DNA from: Anthoceros angustus
Lineage: Eukaryota > Streptophyta > Anthocerotopsida > Anthocerotales > Anthocerotaceae
Direction: 5' to 3'
NCBI GenBank assembly: GCA_010909165.1
Contig: VJWM01000116.1
Location: forward strand, 558,001 to 622,000
Length of the DNA stretch: 64,000 nucleotides
Position numbers and translations under genes: made by a program. How positions within the stretch are numbered: the stretch's first letter is position 1; every line of letters begins with the position of its first letter. This document shows, in pieces, positions 38,854 through 50,888 of the stretch. Under the pieces are notes generated by a model. That model had not been told where the DNA came from. It saw only the letters and a program-made list of their open reading frames with translations, and did no database searches.

Positions 38854-40049
38854 CTGCAGAAGGTAAAGGATGAGGGAGGACCTCACTGAGGGATGGACCG
38901 CTTTCAGAGCAAAAGCTAAGCTGTGGTCACCACCTCATTGCATGCCTCGCTCAATGAATGCACTGGTAGTAGCCCGAGACGATAAAAGACACGCTGTTGA
39001 GTAAGTCCTCGCAACAGAAAACCCCCTCCAGCTCAGCCCAGGCATTCCCCTGAGTCCAACACACAATGGAAGAATGGCACCTCGCTTGCATATGAGCCCT
39101 GCTCTGACCACGACTCTGGTCACGAACGAAGCGTGAAATGTTGCTGCCAGGCCAGATTAGACCGCAAGGTGGCCCCGCTCGTCTTCTGGGATTCTGCTTC
39201 CCTTAACTATATAAGGCTAGAGTTCGAGACTGAAGTTGCACGCCCGAAGCAGCCTCCACGGGACACCTCGGTCACATTGGAAGGCTAGACACCAACCCAC
39301 GTGCACGGCTCTTCACAATGAGCTTGTGGCGTCCCGATCCTGGGTATTCCCCGTTCTCGATGGTTTGCCACCAAAATTGTTACACCCACAGCAACAGCTT
39401 TACATATTTATTTTCACTAGGGGTACAAGAATCACTAGGGTGCGCCAGAACCACCACTGACGGACAACTAAGTACGTATTCTATGATTTAAAGGTAGGCA
39501 GAAGGGGTACTCTGGGCACTCTCCACCGTTCTTAGACCCTTTGGCTCTCCCCAAACTAGATGGGTTGATCCCGATCGCTACATCAAGCATTCCTTTAGGA
39601 TAGAAATAAATTTATACGAGTTTAAATCAAAGAGACACAAATTAAATAGGCTAAAGAAAGAAAGAAAGTGAAGATACACATGAGGGCTCCACGGTGCATA
39701 AAGCATCACCAAGAAAATAAGGAATGAAAGCGTGTTTTATAAAAAAATTTATATACTCAAAGGAATAAAATTGATTAGGGAGTCTCATATTGAAGGTCAC
39801 ACACGGATAGAGAGAAGAGAGAATAGTAAGTTAAAAAGTAAAATTCACTCTCCGATCCAAACGAACAAAGCCAGCAAATGTGTCTTCCATAGGAAAAACA
39901 ATAATTAGTCATAATATCATAACTATTATTATAAAATCATGACATATTATTATTATATAATTTTGATTCATAATCTTATAATATCATGACTATTAATTTG
40001 TAGTAAGACATGTTTGTCAGGCAAAGCCTTCTTAGCTCACTATTAGAAA

Positions 40050-40410
40050 AAGAGACTTTATAACAGATTTATACAACTGCCATCGTAAAATTGGCGTTGT
40101 AAACACCTTGCTTTAGTTTGTATTGTAATTTCCTCAAAGACATATGTACTTTGTACATATGGTATCGTATATGGTATACACATATTTTATAAGGGACCTT
40201 ATACAAGGGCAGTCGGTAACCGATCAAAACTAGTCAGAATACTACAACACAGCATTACAACAGGGCATTTACAAGAGAACTTTACAACAAGACATTTACT
40301 AAGGACATTACAACAGGGCATTTATTATACGAATTTACAACAAGATATTTACTACAGAACTTTACAACAAGATATTACTACTAGGTTTACAACACGATAT
40401 TTACAAATGG
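40050..40410 (+). repeat. TTTACAACA/GGGCATTTAC repeat array
   Basis: Units such as TTACAACAGGGCATTTA and TTTACAACAAGATATTTAC recur at a spacing of roughly 20-40 bases. Composition and motif resemble the TTTTACTAC-rich edges of the nested insertion at 9868-14760, which suggests a second, smaller member of the same family. Confidence 0.7.
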
Positions 40411-41725
40411 ATTTTCTTTTGCTTTATTATAATTGGGTATTTTTTATTGGAAATATATAAAATTATAACTATGTCATCAAATGCATTTTACAACAAGCTA
40501 ACCTGTCACGGTGCGGATCCGTGAGTTTCGAGCCTAGTCTGTCTTGTGGAAAATCTAGTTGTCTTGTTCGTTGTTCGGATGCCTTTTGTACATTCACGAG
40601 TTCAGATTCCAAGGAGGAGAGACCAATACTTGCAATTATGCTCCAGTATTCCTCTTCTAAACACAATAAGGAAGCACATGATTAATCATAAATCTGTCAT
40701 CCTCCACTGTCTTCTTATAAGTAGCCTCCATCACTTTTGTATCACACTCATTTATGTTGAATCCAGCAGCAAACAATTCATGCTACATGGTTAGGGGCTT
40801 CTTCAACTTCTTGGCCTATGGATGGACCGTGCAAGCTGGACGTTTTAGGAGTCCATAGGGAGATGGCCGTTGCGCTGAAGCTGTATATAGCAGTCCAGTA
40901 ATGCTGCTCACAAAAGATTTGATTGCCTTTGCAATCAAGGCATGCCGAATGCAGTCCGGAAAGGTAGGGAAACCAAATTCAAGGAAGCATGGAAGAGTCC
41001 CAACTTCTCATTTAAGCTCTTCTACGACGAGATTCCATCTAGAGCTACTATGGCCGCAAAGCTCAAGTGCTGCAACTGCGCCATGTCCTCTGGGCCGTCC
41101 AAGGCAAGATGCTTGGTTGCTTTAAGGTGACCCCTGGTTGCTTATTTTGCTCAAGACATACTACAAAGCTAGTTTTGATTTTTGCTTGCGAGCACTCACG
41201 AGTATGTCCCGAGTAACCGAATACTCGGGACTGCGGGAATTATATTGATTAACTAGATGGCTTGCGGTTGCCTGTTTGTGCATTGATGTTGATGCAGGAG
41301 GGCTCCGATGTGAGCCAACATGACACGCATGGATACTTAGAAAGGCACAGAAGGCTATCTAGCACTTTATTTCGAAAGCTGAAAATAATCAAGAATAGAG
41401 AACTTAAGAAAAATATACAAGATTCAAATTCAGAATCATACTCCAACAAACTAATTTGACCAACTTGCTGTCGGCCTAAGGTAATTTCATGAGGATAACC
41501 TTTGAAGTAACTTCAACCTGCTGCCCTCTAAAAGTTACCTCACGACTTGCTCTTCTCTAGAGGTCAAATCAGCACCTTGTTGCCAAGTGGGTGTGCCAGA
41601 GACCACCACCTCATTGTATTTTGAAAACCTAAATTACAATAACATCATGAATCATCTTAATTACTCCCAAGGAATAATACTAAGAAAGATACAACTAAGG
41701 TCCGTGGAGGACTCATATACCATCT

Positions 41726-42092
41726 TGCTTCTAAAACAATGCAAAACATATTGCTCCTAAAACAATGCAAAACGAATACCCTACTCAACCTTCTCCAAAT
41801 ACAAATCTACTACCTTCACCCAAAACAATGCAAAACATCTTGCTCCTAAAACAATACTAAACGAATACCATGCTTAACCTTCTCCAAATACAAATCTACT
41901 ACATTGCACCCAAAACAATGCAAAACGAATAACCTTCTTAACATTCTCCAAATACAAGATGGATAATTATGTGATTAATTTTTTTATTCTCTTTATATAC
42001 TTCCAAATGTCTCCTTCTTAACATTCTCCAAATACAAGGTGCACAATTATGTGATAAATGGTTTTATTCTCTTTCTATACTTCCAAATGTCT
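41726..42092. repeat. Two adjoining tandem repeats
   Basis: A unit with CCTAAAACAATGCAAAAC and CTTCTCCAAATACAAATCTA recurs about three times (41726-41940). It is followed by two copies of a unit of about 75 bases with TTCTCCAAATACAAG, AATTATGTGAT and ACTTCCAAATGTCT (41941-42092). Confidence 0.8.
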
Positions 42093-42576
42093 GCACATGG
42101 ATCGAAGATTTCTTAAATGACATTAAAAGATAATATTTTGAGAAGAATGCAGATCAATTTACGAAGGAATACATCGAATTGCAATGTGCTCCCACAAGAA
42201 GTGTCTCCGTAATCCTAAAGGGTTGAAGACAACCTTAACTTAATTCAACGAGAGACTTGCGAATTGGACAAGACAAATTTTCGAATCTCCCTTTCAAAGA
42301 TAAAGAATTTTTTTATTTTTAGGTATCTCTTTTCTCAGAAAAATTTTCACGAATCTTTTACCGGGTATTGTGGAACATACAACATCAAAAGCCGGGAACC
42401 GGGAGTTACCGTTTTTATTTGCGCGAACCCATCTGTAGCACGTTTACACCACCCGTGAAACCCACTCGAAATACCCGAACCCGGACCCGGCAATTTTTTG
42501 CGGGTCCGGGTCGAGGCTCACACGAAACACCCTTAGCTATGTCCATCAAACGAAAGATAAAGTCACGCTGCCAATG

Positions 42577-44390
42577 CTATGGACATACCGTCAAAGCGGT
42601 TCGACACCCATAGCGGGATGGCATACTACTAGCCAATACAATGGCTGCAACAGCATATCTAGAACCCAGAAAACGGACTGAAAATGCACTTGCACCAACC
42701 TGATCAACAGGAAGTAGTGTTCCAACGAACAAAAACCTCCCAAATAGATCGCAGTGCCATCCAAGAAATGGCACAAGCCTGAAAAATTATGAGAGGAAAG
42801 TACCTGGTTAAGTCATGTAAAACAACCAACCACACTGAGAAACGAGGAATGGTACCTTATGGACAATTAGTTTGATGAGGTCGCGACACTAGAAAAAATC
42901 GTGGGCATCTCTTGAGAAAGGAATCAGAAAGCAAAGCGTGAAACCATTGTCAGTTCCATGCTTGCTGGATTCTCACCAAGGCCAAGCAAGCAATTCAAAA
43001 ACTCAGAGGCCTAACCCCAGCATATACAAATTCTTGCCTGCGGTGTCCATAATCATGAAGTATTGGGCAGTTGTGAAGATGGGGTCAGCAGTGCTACTAA
43101 GGAAACATCTTGTCTCAGCTATACCGCTGTTGCCAGAATGCTGCATTGTCATCCTGGCTCTCAGGCTCTCCTGGAATCGATTGCTCGTCAGGTCTTTGTA
43201 CTAGCATAAGAACATTCATGTCAACACGATGGAAGAGACGTACCTTTGCAATGCCTGATTTTCATGAATGAGAAACTCACCACATGGGTCATCTATACCC
43301 TTCTTACGCTCAACTGCAGGCAAAAACCAACCACGCATAAATGCCGTGATACCATAGTCTTGCAGTGAGCTCCATCTTGGCATCATACGAACACTCAATC
43401 AGGGACTCGGGGTTCCAATGCGCCAAAGTCAAGTGCAGTAGCAGCTTGAGTGAGCTTTTGAAGTAAACCCCTGGCGGCACGGTCCCCAGCCAGTGCACTT
43501 GCCTATCAAGTACAGAGTAGGGTTTTTTAACCTACATCTCCGAACAGCTGGGACTTGAACTGCCAGGAGCTGTAACAACGTTGAGTAAGATATCTACCTG
43601 GCTTTGCAGAAGGTTTAGAATTGCAGGTCCTGAGAGATTTTGAGCAGCTGCCTCCTATAGACTAGTGCAGCTGCCTTCTGTACTACAGCTCCCGATGCTT
43701 ATGGGCAAAGCATAAACCTATACCAGCGAACAGGATTCAAGACACTGGACGACTAATCGGCACAACGTGAAGAAGCCCAGTGGTGCTTGCAGGTAAATGC
43801 AACACTGATGCTTTCGCGATCAATTTCTCAGGCACGTGACTTCATGTCACTTGACACTGCTAATGAATCCTTACTTGAGAAGCTCAGTAAGCATATGACA
43901 AAAAACAAAGTTCATCGCCACTTAGTATCAGGATTCGCATTCAGCAAGTGTCCATCAGTTTTGTCCAAGGCCTTCAGGAATCGCCGACCTCGGCAGGCGG
44001 CCAGCAAAACGAATTCGAAAGACGTGCATGCGAGCCCCCGTGAACAGGCGCGTTGGCAGTGCATGGCTGCAGGTCACTTATACGGGTGTTGGATGGTTGG
44101 TCTGAATAGCACTGTCCTGCGCAGCCTTGGAGCAGAACTGAAGACTCTCTCAAGTGCCAGTTGCAGCCACCGATTTCTGGGTTCATCGGGTGCAGCTGCC
44201 GGTCGCCATCGACTCGAGGGGCATCGCCAAGTTCCTGGCAAGCAACAGTAGTCACTGCATTCAGCAACAACGATATGAGATGGCGGTGATTCCGACTAAG
44301 TTTGTCATGGTTGCGATGGTGCTGTGCGTGGGTGGGTAGCCTGCGTACTGCGTACGCCATTGGAGGGGATTATGATGAGTCTCGTTGCAG
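42577..44390 (-). other. Unrecognised minus-strand gene candidate, probably spliced
   Basis: Several minus-strand segments look protein-like but I do not recognise a family. At 43398-43237 a frame reads SLQDYGITAFMRGWFLPAVE and on to ENQALQR. It ends at a GTACGT donor and can join, after an AAG acceptor, to PDEQSIPGEPESQDDNAAFW (about 43190-43130). Upstream, 43500-43380 holds HWLGTVPPGVYFKSSLKLLL. At about 44185-44080 another frame gives LALERVFSSAPRLRRTVLF. A further hydrophobic piece, LGWHCDLFGRFLFVGTLL, lies at about 42770-42710. Exon order and start are not resolved. It could be a real gene or a decayed one. Confidence 0.3.
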
Positions 44391-44923
44391 TTCCCAACTG
44401 CGCATGCCCAGAGCAGCGCGGCGGATCGTGCGTCTGTCACTTTAGTGAGATGGGGCTTTTATACTTCCCAGATCGAGCTCGCATGTTACTATGAGATTTG
44501 AAATAAAGCAGGAGGCGTGGTGCCTGGTTGAGAAGAAGAGAAGAAGAATTTTATTGAAGTCCACTAAGGACGGATTTCCATCATGGGAGGCCCTGAAGTG
44601 TCTACATGGACTCCATTGGCTTCTCGCCTATGTCTACTGCGGCTGAGGCTGCCTATCGCCTCCACGAGAGGCAGCCTCAGCTGCGGTATCTTCGTAATAC
44701 CAGAGTGGCAGCACAATTGCAGCTCAACATCGATCCCATGGAACTTTGATATCCAGATTGCAGACCAATTAGTCATGGTCATTGTATCCACCATACTACC
44801 ACACAACCAATGCCAGTACCTGCATTCAAAACATTCGGAATTGGCCAATTGGGCCGATGAAGAAGAAGGAGGCAACCTTATTAATTATGTTATTTTAATT
44901 ATTTACAACCTCTATGACATCAA

Positions 44924-44996
44924 GCCGCCCTAGCTCAGTCGGTAGAGCGCAAGGCTCTTAACCTTGTGGTCGGGGGTTCGAGCCCCCCGGGCGGCG
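44924..44996 (+). tRNA. tRNA-Lys (anticodon CTT)
   Basis: The 73-base gene folds into a complete cloverleaf. The 7-bp acceptor stem GCCGCCC/GGGCGGC is perfect. The D-arm carries TAGCTCAGTCGGTAGAGC, the anticodon loop CTCTTAA holds CTT at 44957-44959, and the T-arm GGGGG/CCCCC encloses TTCGAGC. The A and B boxes for RNA polymerase III are intact, and the discriminator base is G at 44996. No intron and no encoded CCA are present. This matches the common plant nuclear tRNA-Lys(CTT). Confidence 0.97.
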
Positions 44997-46796
44997 GTAA
45001 GGACAGCGATCAGGAAACAGATAGACATTTTGGAAAGTTCTATAAGTTCCACAGATAAGAAATTTTGCCGGTATATTGTCCGGTGTGCTACCATTCCAAT
45101 GGTGAGAGTCTTGAGATACAACACAACCGACAGGAAGGAATTGCACTGGAAACATTATGGGCATCATAATCGAATCTCAGCAACCACCTTCATCCTCACC
45201 ACCGGCATTGAAAGTTCCCTCCGAGCCCACATAATGCATTCAATGACGCCTTGAGTACAGGAGGGACTGAAGAGTGCGAATTAACACAACAGAATACAGC
45301 CTCTCCACTTCCTTAAACATCAAGCTTGGGATGGAAGTCATAGCTGCCTACGGTAGCTTCATGAACATGACTGCTGACAGTGGTGCAGCTTTCCGTTAGT
45401 CACCTGGAGAAGACGGAAGTCTCTCATGAGGACTTGTTGACCAGACTTCCAGTCTTGCGATATCAAACGTTGATGCTTCCTAGGCGAGATATTATCAAAA
45501 AGCTCCGTGAGGGAACGAGAGAACGAGATTCTGCTGCATCACAGGTTGATAATGACAGCAGTTGAATGAAGTCAGACTGCGCCTTGCTTGACTGCTGAAG
45601 CGTGGAGTTTCAGGCTCTTACAGAGCTGATGCAGCAGAAAGGCAAGCTAGAGGAACAAGTTTGCGAGCTGAAAACCGACCTCACTTTTCTGCACAATCAG
45701 GTACGAAGACACGCAAGCCATGCTTGCAAGACCGGAAGAATGGTGGGCGATACGATTGTTTTAGCGTCAACGGAGAAATCTACAGCCAGCGGTAGACACG
45801 TTAAGACATGGAGCGATGCCTAGAGAAGAACGTCGGCCGGTAAGTCTTCGGAAAGGAGGAAAATTGGTGGCCCAAAAGTTGGCAGATCCTAGTTGCCGGC
45901 CCTTGCTGGCCGGCGGGACTGCCTGAGCAGTTTGTCGAGGATTGTAGTGCCCATCAGATCTGGTGGGCTTGGGTAGTACATGTACATGTTTGTACCTTGT
46001 ATTGATTCGCGTCTGTGGACAGATCATGCAGCTGCGTTTGCGAGAGTGGATAATTGGAGTCTGAGTCCTTCTGCCGAATCCAGGGAGGGGCTTAGTCTGG
46101 AGCTGTCTGTTCTTTTTGCGCCCTGCCCACCTAAATATTCCTGCCATAAGAATGAAATCTGGAGTACCAGTGCCTTTTAAGGGAACAGGAGCCACACATG
46201 CCTTTCGCTGCCATGTCTGTACTGTGCCTGCTGGACAACATACGGCACATTCATGGAAACGCCAAATGGCTACCGGTGTGGTACCATTGTTAGGCCCCCC
46301 TCTGGGTGCATCAACACTGGAAAGTCGGGCGGCTCAGCATCCTGAGTACGCCACAGAATTCCACCAATCTATCTTCGCTACTGCTACGTGCTACCATTTC
46401 CTTCTTTCCTGCTCCCCTATGTAACTTTGCCACTTTTGTGGCTGCCAACGCCAAATGAAACACTTGCAGTTTCGGAGTCCGACCAATCGATTTCACTTTG
46501 CCTTGCTCCGCTTGCTTGCAAACAATTTGCTGCTCTCCAGCCTGCATCCTTTGTTCATCTGTTGTCGTGAGCTGTTGCTGCAGCAACGGCTAGCTGGTTG
46601 ATCACTGGTTGGCGCCCATTCTCATCATATTGCTTGAAGAGAATGTCTGGTGCAGAAGCGAGAAGCTGACTGCGGAGGCTCCACTGTGCTTGCTTGTGTG
46701 AAGGTAGGTAGGGGGCTTCTCGCGCGTCCGGAGTATTGGTGGATTTTGCCACAACTCCTCTGGCTTCTTCAGTCCTCGCAACCGCATTCACACCAC
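44997..46796. other. Intergenic; possible exon fragments, no complete gene
   Basis: A frame at 45380-45565 encodes a charged peptide (RRDIIKKLREGTRERDSAAS). After an acceptor-like TTTCAG, a frame at about 45615-45700 encodes a coiled-coil-like ELMQQKGKLEEQVCELKTDL and ends at a GTACGA donor. These may be exons of an unrecognised plus-strand gene or of an alternative 5' end of the bHLH gene; I cannot connect them. The remainder shows nothing. Confidence 0.35.
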
Positions 46797-48146
46797 ATGG
46801 CTGTCAAGCGGGCAATGTGCGAACTACAAGAAGAAGATCCGCCTGGGATGTCACACCCAAATGCCTCAGAGTCCATCTTGCCAACAGGTCCAATATTTCC
46901 AGAATCCATTGCTCCTTGTGTGCGTGAGCCGAAGCATTTGCTGACCTTGAAAGAAGAAAATGCACAGGTGGGGAGTATCTCGAGTCCCAGCGGCTGCCTT
47001 ATGCGACTCAATGCAGGGGACCGACGCTCTCTAGGTCTCTGGTAGCTGTCACATCAGGGGCCCTGTCTGAAAATCAGCCAAGGCAGGGTGTGAAGAAGAT
47101 TGCAGATAGCCGCAGGAGAGAAGTGGCAGAAACTTCCACCGCAGCTTGTAGTAAGTCTGGTCACACATCGGACCATGATGTTCACATCCAGACAGAAAGG
47201 GAACGACGAAAGAAGATGAACGACCTGTTTTCCACCCTCCATTCTTTACTTCCAAATCCTAGTGCCAAGGTCAGCCCCTTACCCTTTTCCAGCTGCTTGT
47301 TGAACTGCAAGCTAGCTCGCATTTGAACATGCATCACCGGCACCACTGCCATTTGAATGACTGTATGTGCACGTCCCAAAATCCTCCAGTAGGTGCATCA
47401 CCTCCTTCAAAGCTCTCGGGCTGACCTACTCTGTCTGTTGCTTGGCAGGCGGACAAGTCGACGATAGTAGACGAGGCCATCAACTACATTCAGGTTCTGC
47501 AAGAGGACCTGGACAAACGCCGCTTCGAGGCTTCAACTGGCCGTTTGCGAATTCGCAACTACCCAGTCGCTACCAGCCATGACAAGAAGATGTTCAGTTC
47601 TTGTGAATCACCTTTTCCGCAGCCCTCTGTGCCTGTGCTACTAGTAGGCACCGACTCTAACCCTTCATCATCATCTTGCTTGTTAGAAGACACCCGATGC
47701 TTGCCCCCTAACCTTCCTGGCCCAGGAGCTCTCATCAGTGGCCTCAGCCCTCCAAGCTTCCAGACATTGTCTTCCTCCAACGTGGTGCTCAACGTCTGTG
47801 GCCATGATGCTTTCATCTGTATTTGCAGCCCTCGACAGCCTTATCTACTGTCTCGGATTCTCTATGTGATGGAGAAACACAAACTCTTTGTCATGAACGC
47901 TCATATCACCAGCACACACAGTAGCAGCCTGTACATGATTCATGCCCAGGTCAGTGGTACGCTGATCAGCTGCTGCTGCTGCTGCTTGTGTCTCCTCTCC
48001 TGCGCCTTGTGCCTTTAAAATAACAGAGGGAGCATGATCTTGTGACGCAGCCCGTGGATGAAAACTGCCACGACCTGGGAGATGAGTATCTCAAGACAAC
48101 GCTGGAAGACCTGTCCGACTGTTTGCCTCCACTGCCGTCGCTCTGA
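46797..48146 (+). CDS. bHLH transcription factor, ZHOUPI/RGE1- or bHLH95-like
   Basis: Exons 46797-46974, 47058-47269, 47449-47949 and 48027-48146 join in phase to 336 residues. The bHLH domain (about residues 102-150) reads [20 protein letters not shown], a loop, then [18 protein letters not shown]. His102, Glu106 and Arg110 form the H-E-R signature for E-box/G-box DNA. The loop and second helix ([11 protein letters not shown]) resemble the Arabidopsis ZHOUPI/RGE1 and bHLH95 group. A C-terminal segment ([20 protein letters not shown], then [14 protein letters not shown]) has the pattern of an ACT-like dimerisation domain. The first intron boundary was chosen by phase (GTATCT donor at 46975). 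The start ATG is the least certain part because the frame is open upstream. A nuclear protein is expected. Confidence 0.85.
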
Positions 48147-49625
48147 AGTCTCACTGCAGGCTGACTAGTCTGATACATACATACATACGTACATACCTAC
48201 AACTGATGTAATTAGAGACGCTTTAGTCGTGTGTATGTGTCAGAAACCAAGAGATCCTTGTGAATTTCGTGGGGCTGCTGGAGGTTGGCTGCGCTCCCGC
48301 GACATTTGAGCTGTGCTTTTTCAGGGCTGCGGCTGCTGTGATCTTGTAGGTGATAGGGATTGTGGCTGCAGGGGGCTGTAGGGCTTGTGGTGGCTGTGGG
48401 GCTGCAGGGGCTCTTTTGTGGTGGCTGCAAATTTTCTTTCTACGTGGCTGGAGGCTATGATGTGGGCTGGAGGCTGGAGGCTGGAGGGGGGAGGCGGGAG
48501 GCTATGATGTGGGCTCGAGGCTCGAGGCTGTGGTGTGGACTGCAGTTGGCGGGGAGGCTGGAGGAGGTAATGATCGTGGCAGGGGCTGACTTTGTGGAGG
48601 CTGTAGGAGCTGATCTTGTGGCGGCTGCAAGGGCTGAGTATGTGACGGCTGGAGGGGCCACTTTTCAGTGGCTGCAGGGGTTGCTTTTGTGCTAGAGCAT
48701 CTGCAACAAGTGGCGGCTTCCTGAAGCGGTGGCTTCTTTCAGGGATTGGCGAGGGAGACGCAATGTCTTGGCAATCTTTCTCCATGGAAGGGATAAATCG
48801 ACTACTGCAACAGAATGACCAGCTCGTAGGGACCATGAATGAAATTTTACAACTGGTCCGGCAGAGCAACCAGGTCTTGGGGGCCATAAATCAAGATGTG
48901 CAAGCGATCAGACAAAATGTGAGCAAATGCAGCAAGATGTGCAAGCCCTGCAAGCCAATGTCTTGGTGCAAGAGGTGCGGCAGTTTGAAGTTAATGGGAA
49001 TCGGCGTGTGTTAAACTCGCAAGCGGGTATAGTTGATAGTTTGACATCGCTAAACGTGGCCCCGCCCGGGGTTGGCCCACCAATTAACCTTCCACCGACA
49101 GCTAGGGATGTGATGGAAGCTCCGTGATCGACTATTTATTGCATATGTATGAGCCCTGTTCTGTCACTGGGGTGTTCGTGCCTAATGGATATTGGATTGG
49201 GTATTCGTGCCTATGGATATATTGGATTCGGTGTTGGTGCGTAATGGATATTGGATGTTTGTCGTGCCTAGGGGATAATGGAAGGCAGAGTTTGCATTTG
49301 TATGTTGTGAGTCACCAAAAGCACGAAGAAAAACAATAAGCTCCTATAGGCTTGTGCTGTTGGAGAAGAAGTGTGATCTGTGTGCACATTACAGCCCCAA
49401 CATTGCACCTCTCTTCCCAAGTGGCCCTCGAGCCATAAATTTGATCCCCTTGTCTTTCTCAGCCTTTGAGCACCGATTGGCTCCACAATTCCTCCTCTGC
49501 CATGCACCTTGTGCGCACATGGGATCCATCAGATTTCACCTAGCTGTGATACCACAAGTAACACCCCTGTCTCCTTGTCTTCAATGTCCTGAGAGCTGCT
49601 TGCACCTCCGCTGTTGCCACGGTCG
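48147..49625. other. Intergenic: G-rich repeats and a coiled-coil ORF remnant
   Basis: Bases 48330-48700 are imperfect GGCTGCAGGGG and GAGGCTGGAGG repeats; the ORFs in them are artefacts. Bases 48763-49127 hold a frameshifted coiled-coil frame (separate entry). After it, short repeats with GGATATTGGATT or GTTCGTGCCTA occur at 49165-49270. Nothing further is seen to 49625. Confidence 0.5.
48763..49127 (+). pseudogene. Coiled-coil ORF with a frameshift
   Basis: The frame starting ATGTCTTGGCAATC encodes heptad-like RLLQQNDQLVGTMNEILQLV and AINQDVQAIRQN. Near 48920 it must switch frame to continue as EQMQQDVQALQANVLVQEVR and a Pro-rich end (GVGPPINLPPTARDVMEAP), stopping at 49125-49127. The repeated QDVQA motif before and after the shift supports one ancestral protein of about 120 residues. 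Function is unknown. Confidence 0.5.
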
Positions 49626-50888
49626 TCAGCTCACCTCTGAGGCACTGGGTTCAGCATCCTCCATACTGATGGCCTTGGGCACCTCCTCTACTTGCGTATC
49701 TCTGTCATCGGAATCACATTGCCATCTGGTTTGCAGCTCCTTTGTTTCCGTGTCGGTCACATCACTTGACTGACCAACTTGCACTAAGCTTCCCTCCTCC
49801 ATCGTTTCCGTCTCGGACACATCCCCTGACTCACCAACCGGCTTCGCCAATTCAGCTGTTTCTTCTAGGTTCTCGTCCGTTGGATCAGATGGGGAAGGTT
49901 CTGCAGCTTCTACTTCAGACGGCCCTTCACACTGAAAACCTGTATCAGGGATCTCATCAGCATCAACTTGTCCATGTGCATCCGAGGTGGCAGGTGGCCA
50001 CGCTTCCTTGGTCACAGCTTCTAAGCTCAGAGGAGTATCCTCTCCGACTACGAGATCACCGTCAGGCAAGCCCTCAGCTGTGCAAGGACTTCCAACTTCG
50101 GCCGATGTGGACTCATAGCATAGCTCTGGCTTCATTGCCTGCTATGTAATATCTTCAAGCCCCGACACCTCCTTGCAATCCTCTACCTCATCCAGACAGA
50201 CATACCCTTGAAGTGTCCCCAACTCACTTGTTAGATTGTTCTCTTTGCTATCTTCAACCTCAGGAACACTTGCTTCATCAACCACAGGGTGCAGAGGGTC
50301 ATCTTGGGGTGGAATCTGCTGTGTCTCTATTTCAGACAGATGAAGCAAGCAGACTTTGTCTTCCTGCAAACCGCTGAAGCTTTGTCACTCCAACCAGTCT
50401 AGGCAGCGATTCTGGGCACAAACAAACGAGCAATTCTTTCAAGTCTTTGAAGGATTGTTGCACACAAACACCATCACTTCCGTTCGGCATACACGAATGA
50501 AGCGATGGACAAGGACAAGCCTCTGCGCAATAGAATCCGCATCGACGGCAGACGCGAAATCCATGCTGTAAGCCCTCTTACAGCTGGAACACAAACAGAT
50601 CACGCTGTAAGAACGCTCCTTCGATGCCGCTTGCCGTTTAAGTAGAAATGAAGATGGCGACAAGGAACTGATACCAAACTCAACCGGGCACTTCAAGCCT
50701 TTGAAGGCTAATTCCTCGCTAACACCATCGCTTCCGTTCAGCATACGCAGATGATGCAGCGCACAATGACAAGACTCTGCCGGAAAAGAATTCGTATCGC
50801 CGGCAGACGAGAATTCCCCCTCGTAACGCCTCTCACACCTGGGGCATAAACAGATCCCGATGCCAGAGCACGCTCTTGAAGCGAACAA
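49626..50888 (-). pseudogene. Decayed acidic protein with duplicated CxxC module
   Basis: One minus-strand frame runs from 50888 to 49626 with a few stops (about 50439, 50387 and 50151). The first part contains two related modules: ICLCPRCERRYEGEF (about 50850) and ICLCSSCKRAYSMDF (about 50605). Each has a CxxC pair, a SAxDxxS segment and a following VHRFIR or LHHLRML stretch. The second module carries a one-base shift relative to the first, so its continuation moves frame. The downstream part (50369-49626) is highly acidic (for example EVEDCKEVSGLEDI and GESGDVSETETMEEG). I do not recognise a family. The start abuts the lectin gene head to head. Confidence 0.45.

Larger units (their letters stand above)
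38854..42576. other. Intergenic, AT-rich, repeat-bearing; no gene supported
   Basis: Upstream of the MAP kinase is a stretch with an isolated TATATAAGG at about 39208 on the plus strand but no convincing ORF after it. AT-rich DNA follows, with a TTTACAAC array (40050-40410), a short ORF of 62 codons at 40942-41130 without recognisable features, and tandem repeats at 41726-42092. Confidence 0.55.

Noticed and set aside
39200-39460. Possible plus-strand promoter and gene after TATATAAGG
   Set aside because: The ORF that follows is short and has no recognisable feature; the TATA-like run alone is weak evidence.
45602-45823. Using the coiled-coil exon at 45615-45700 as a 5' exon of the bHLH gene
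   Set aside because: No phase-consistent link to 46797 could be found, and more than 1 kb of unsupported sequence separates them.
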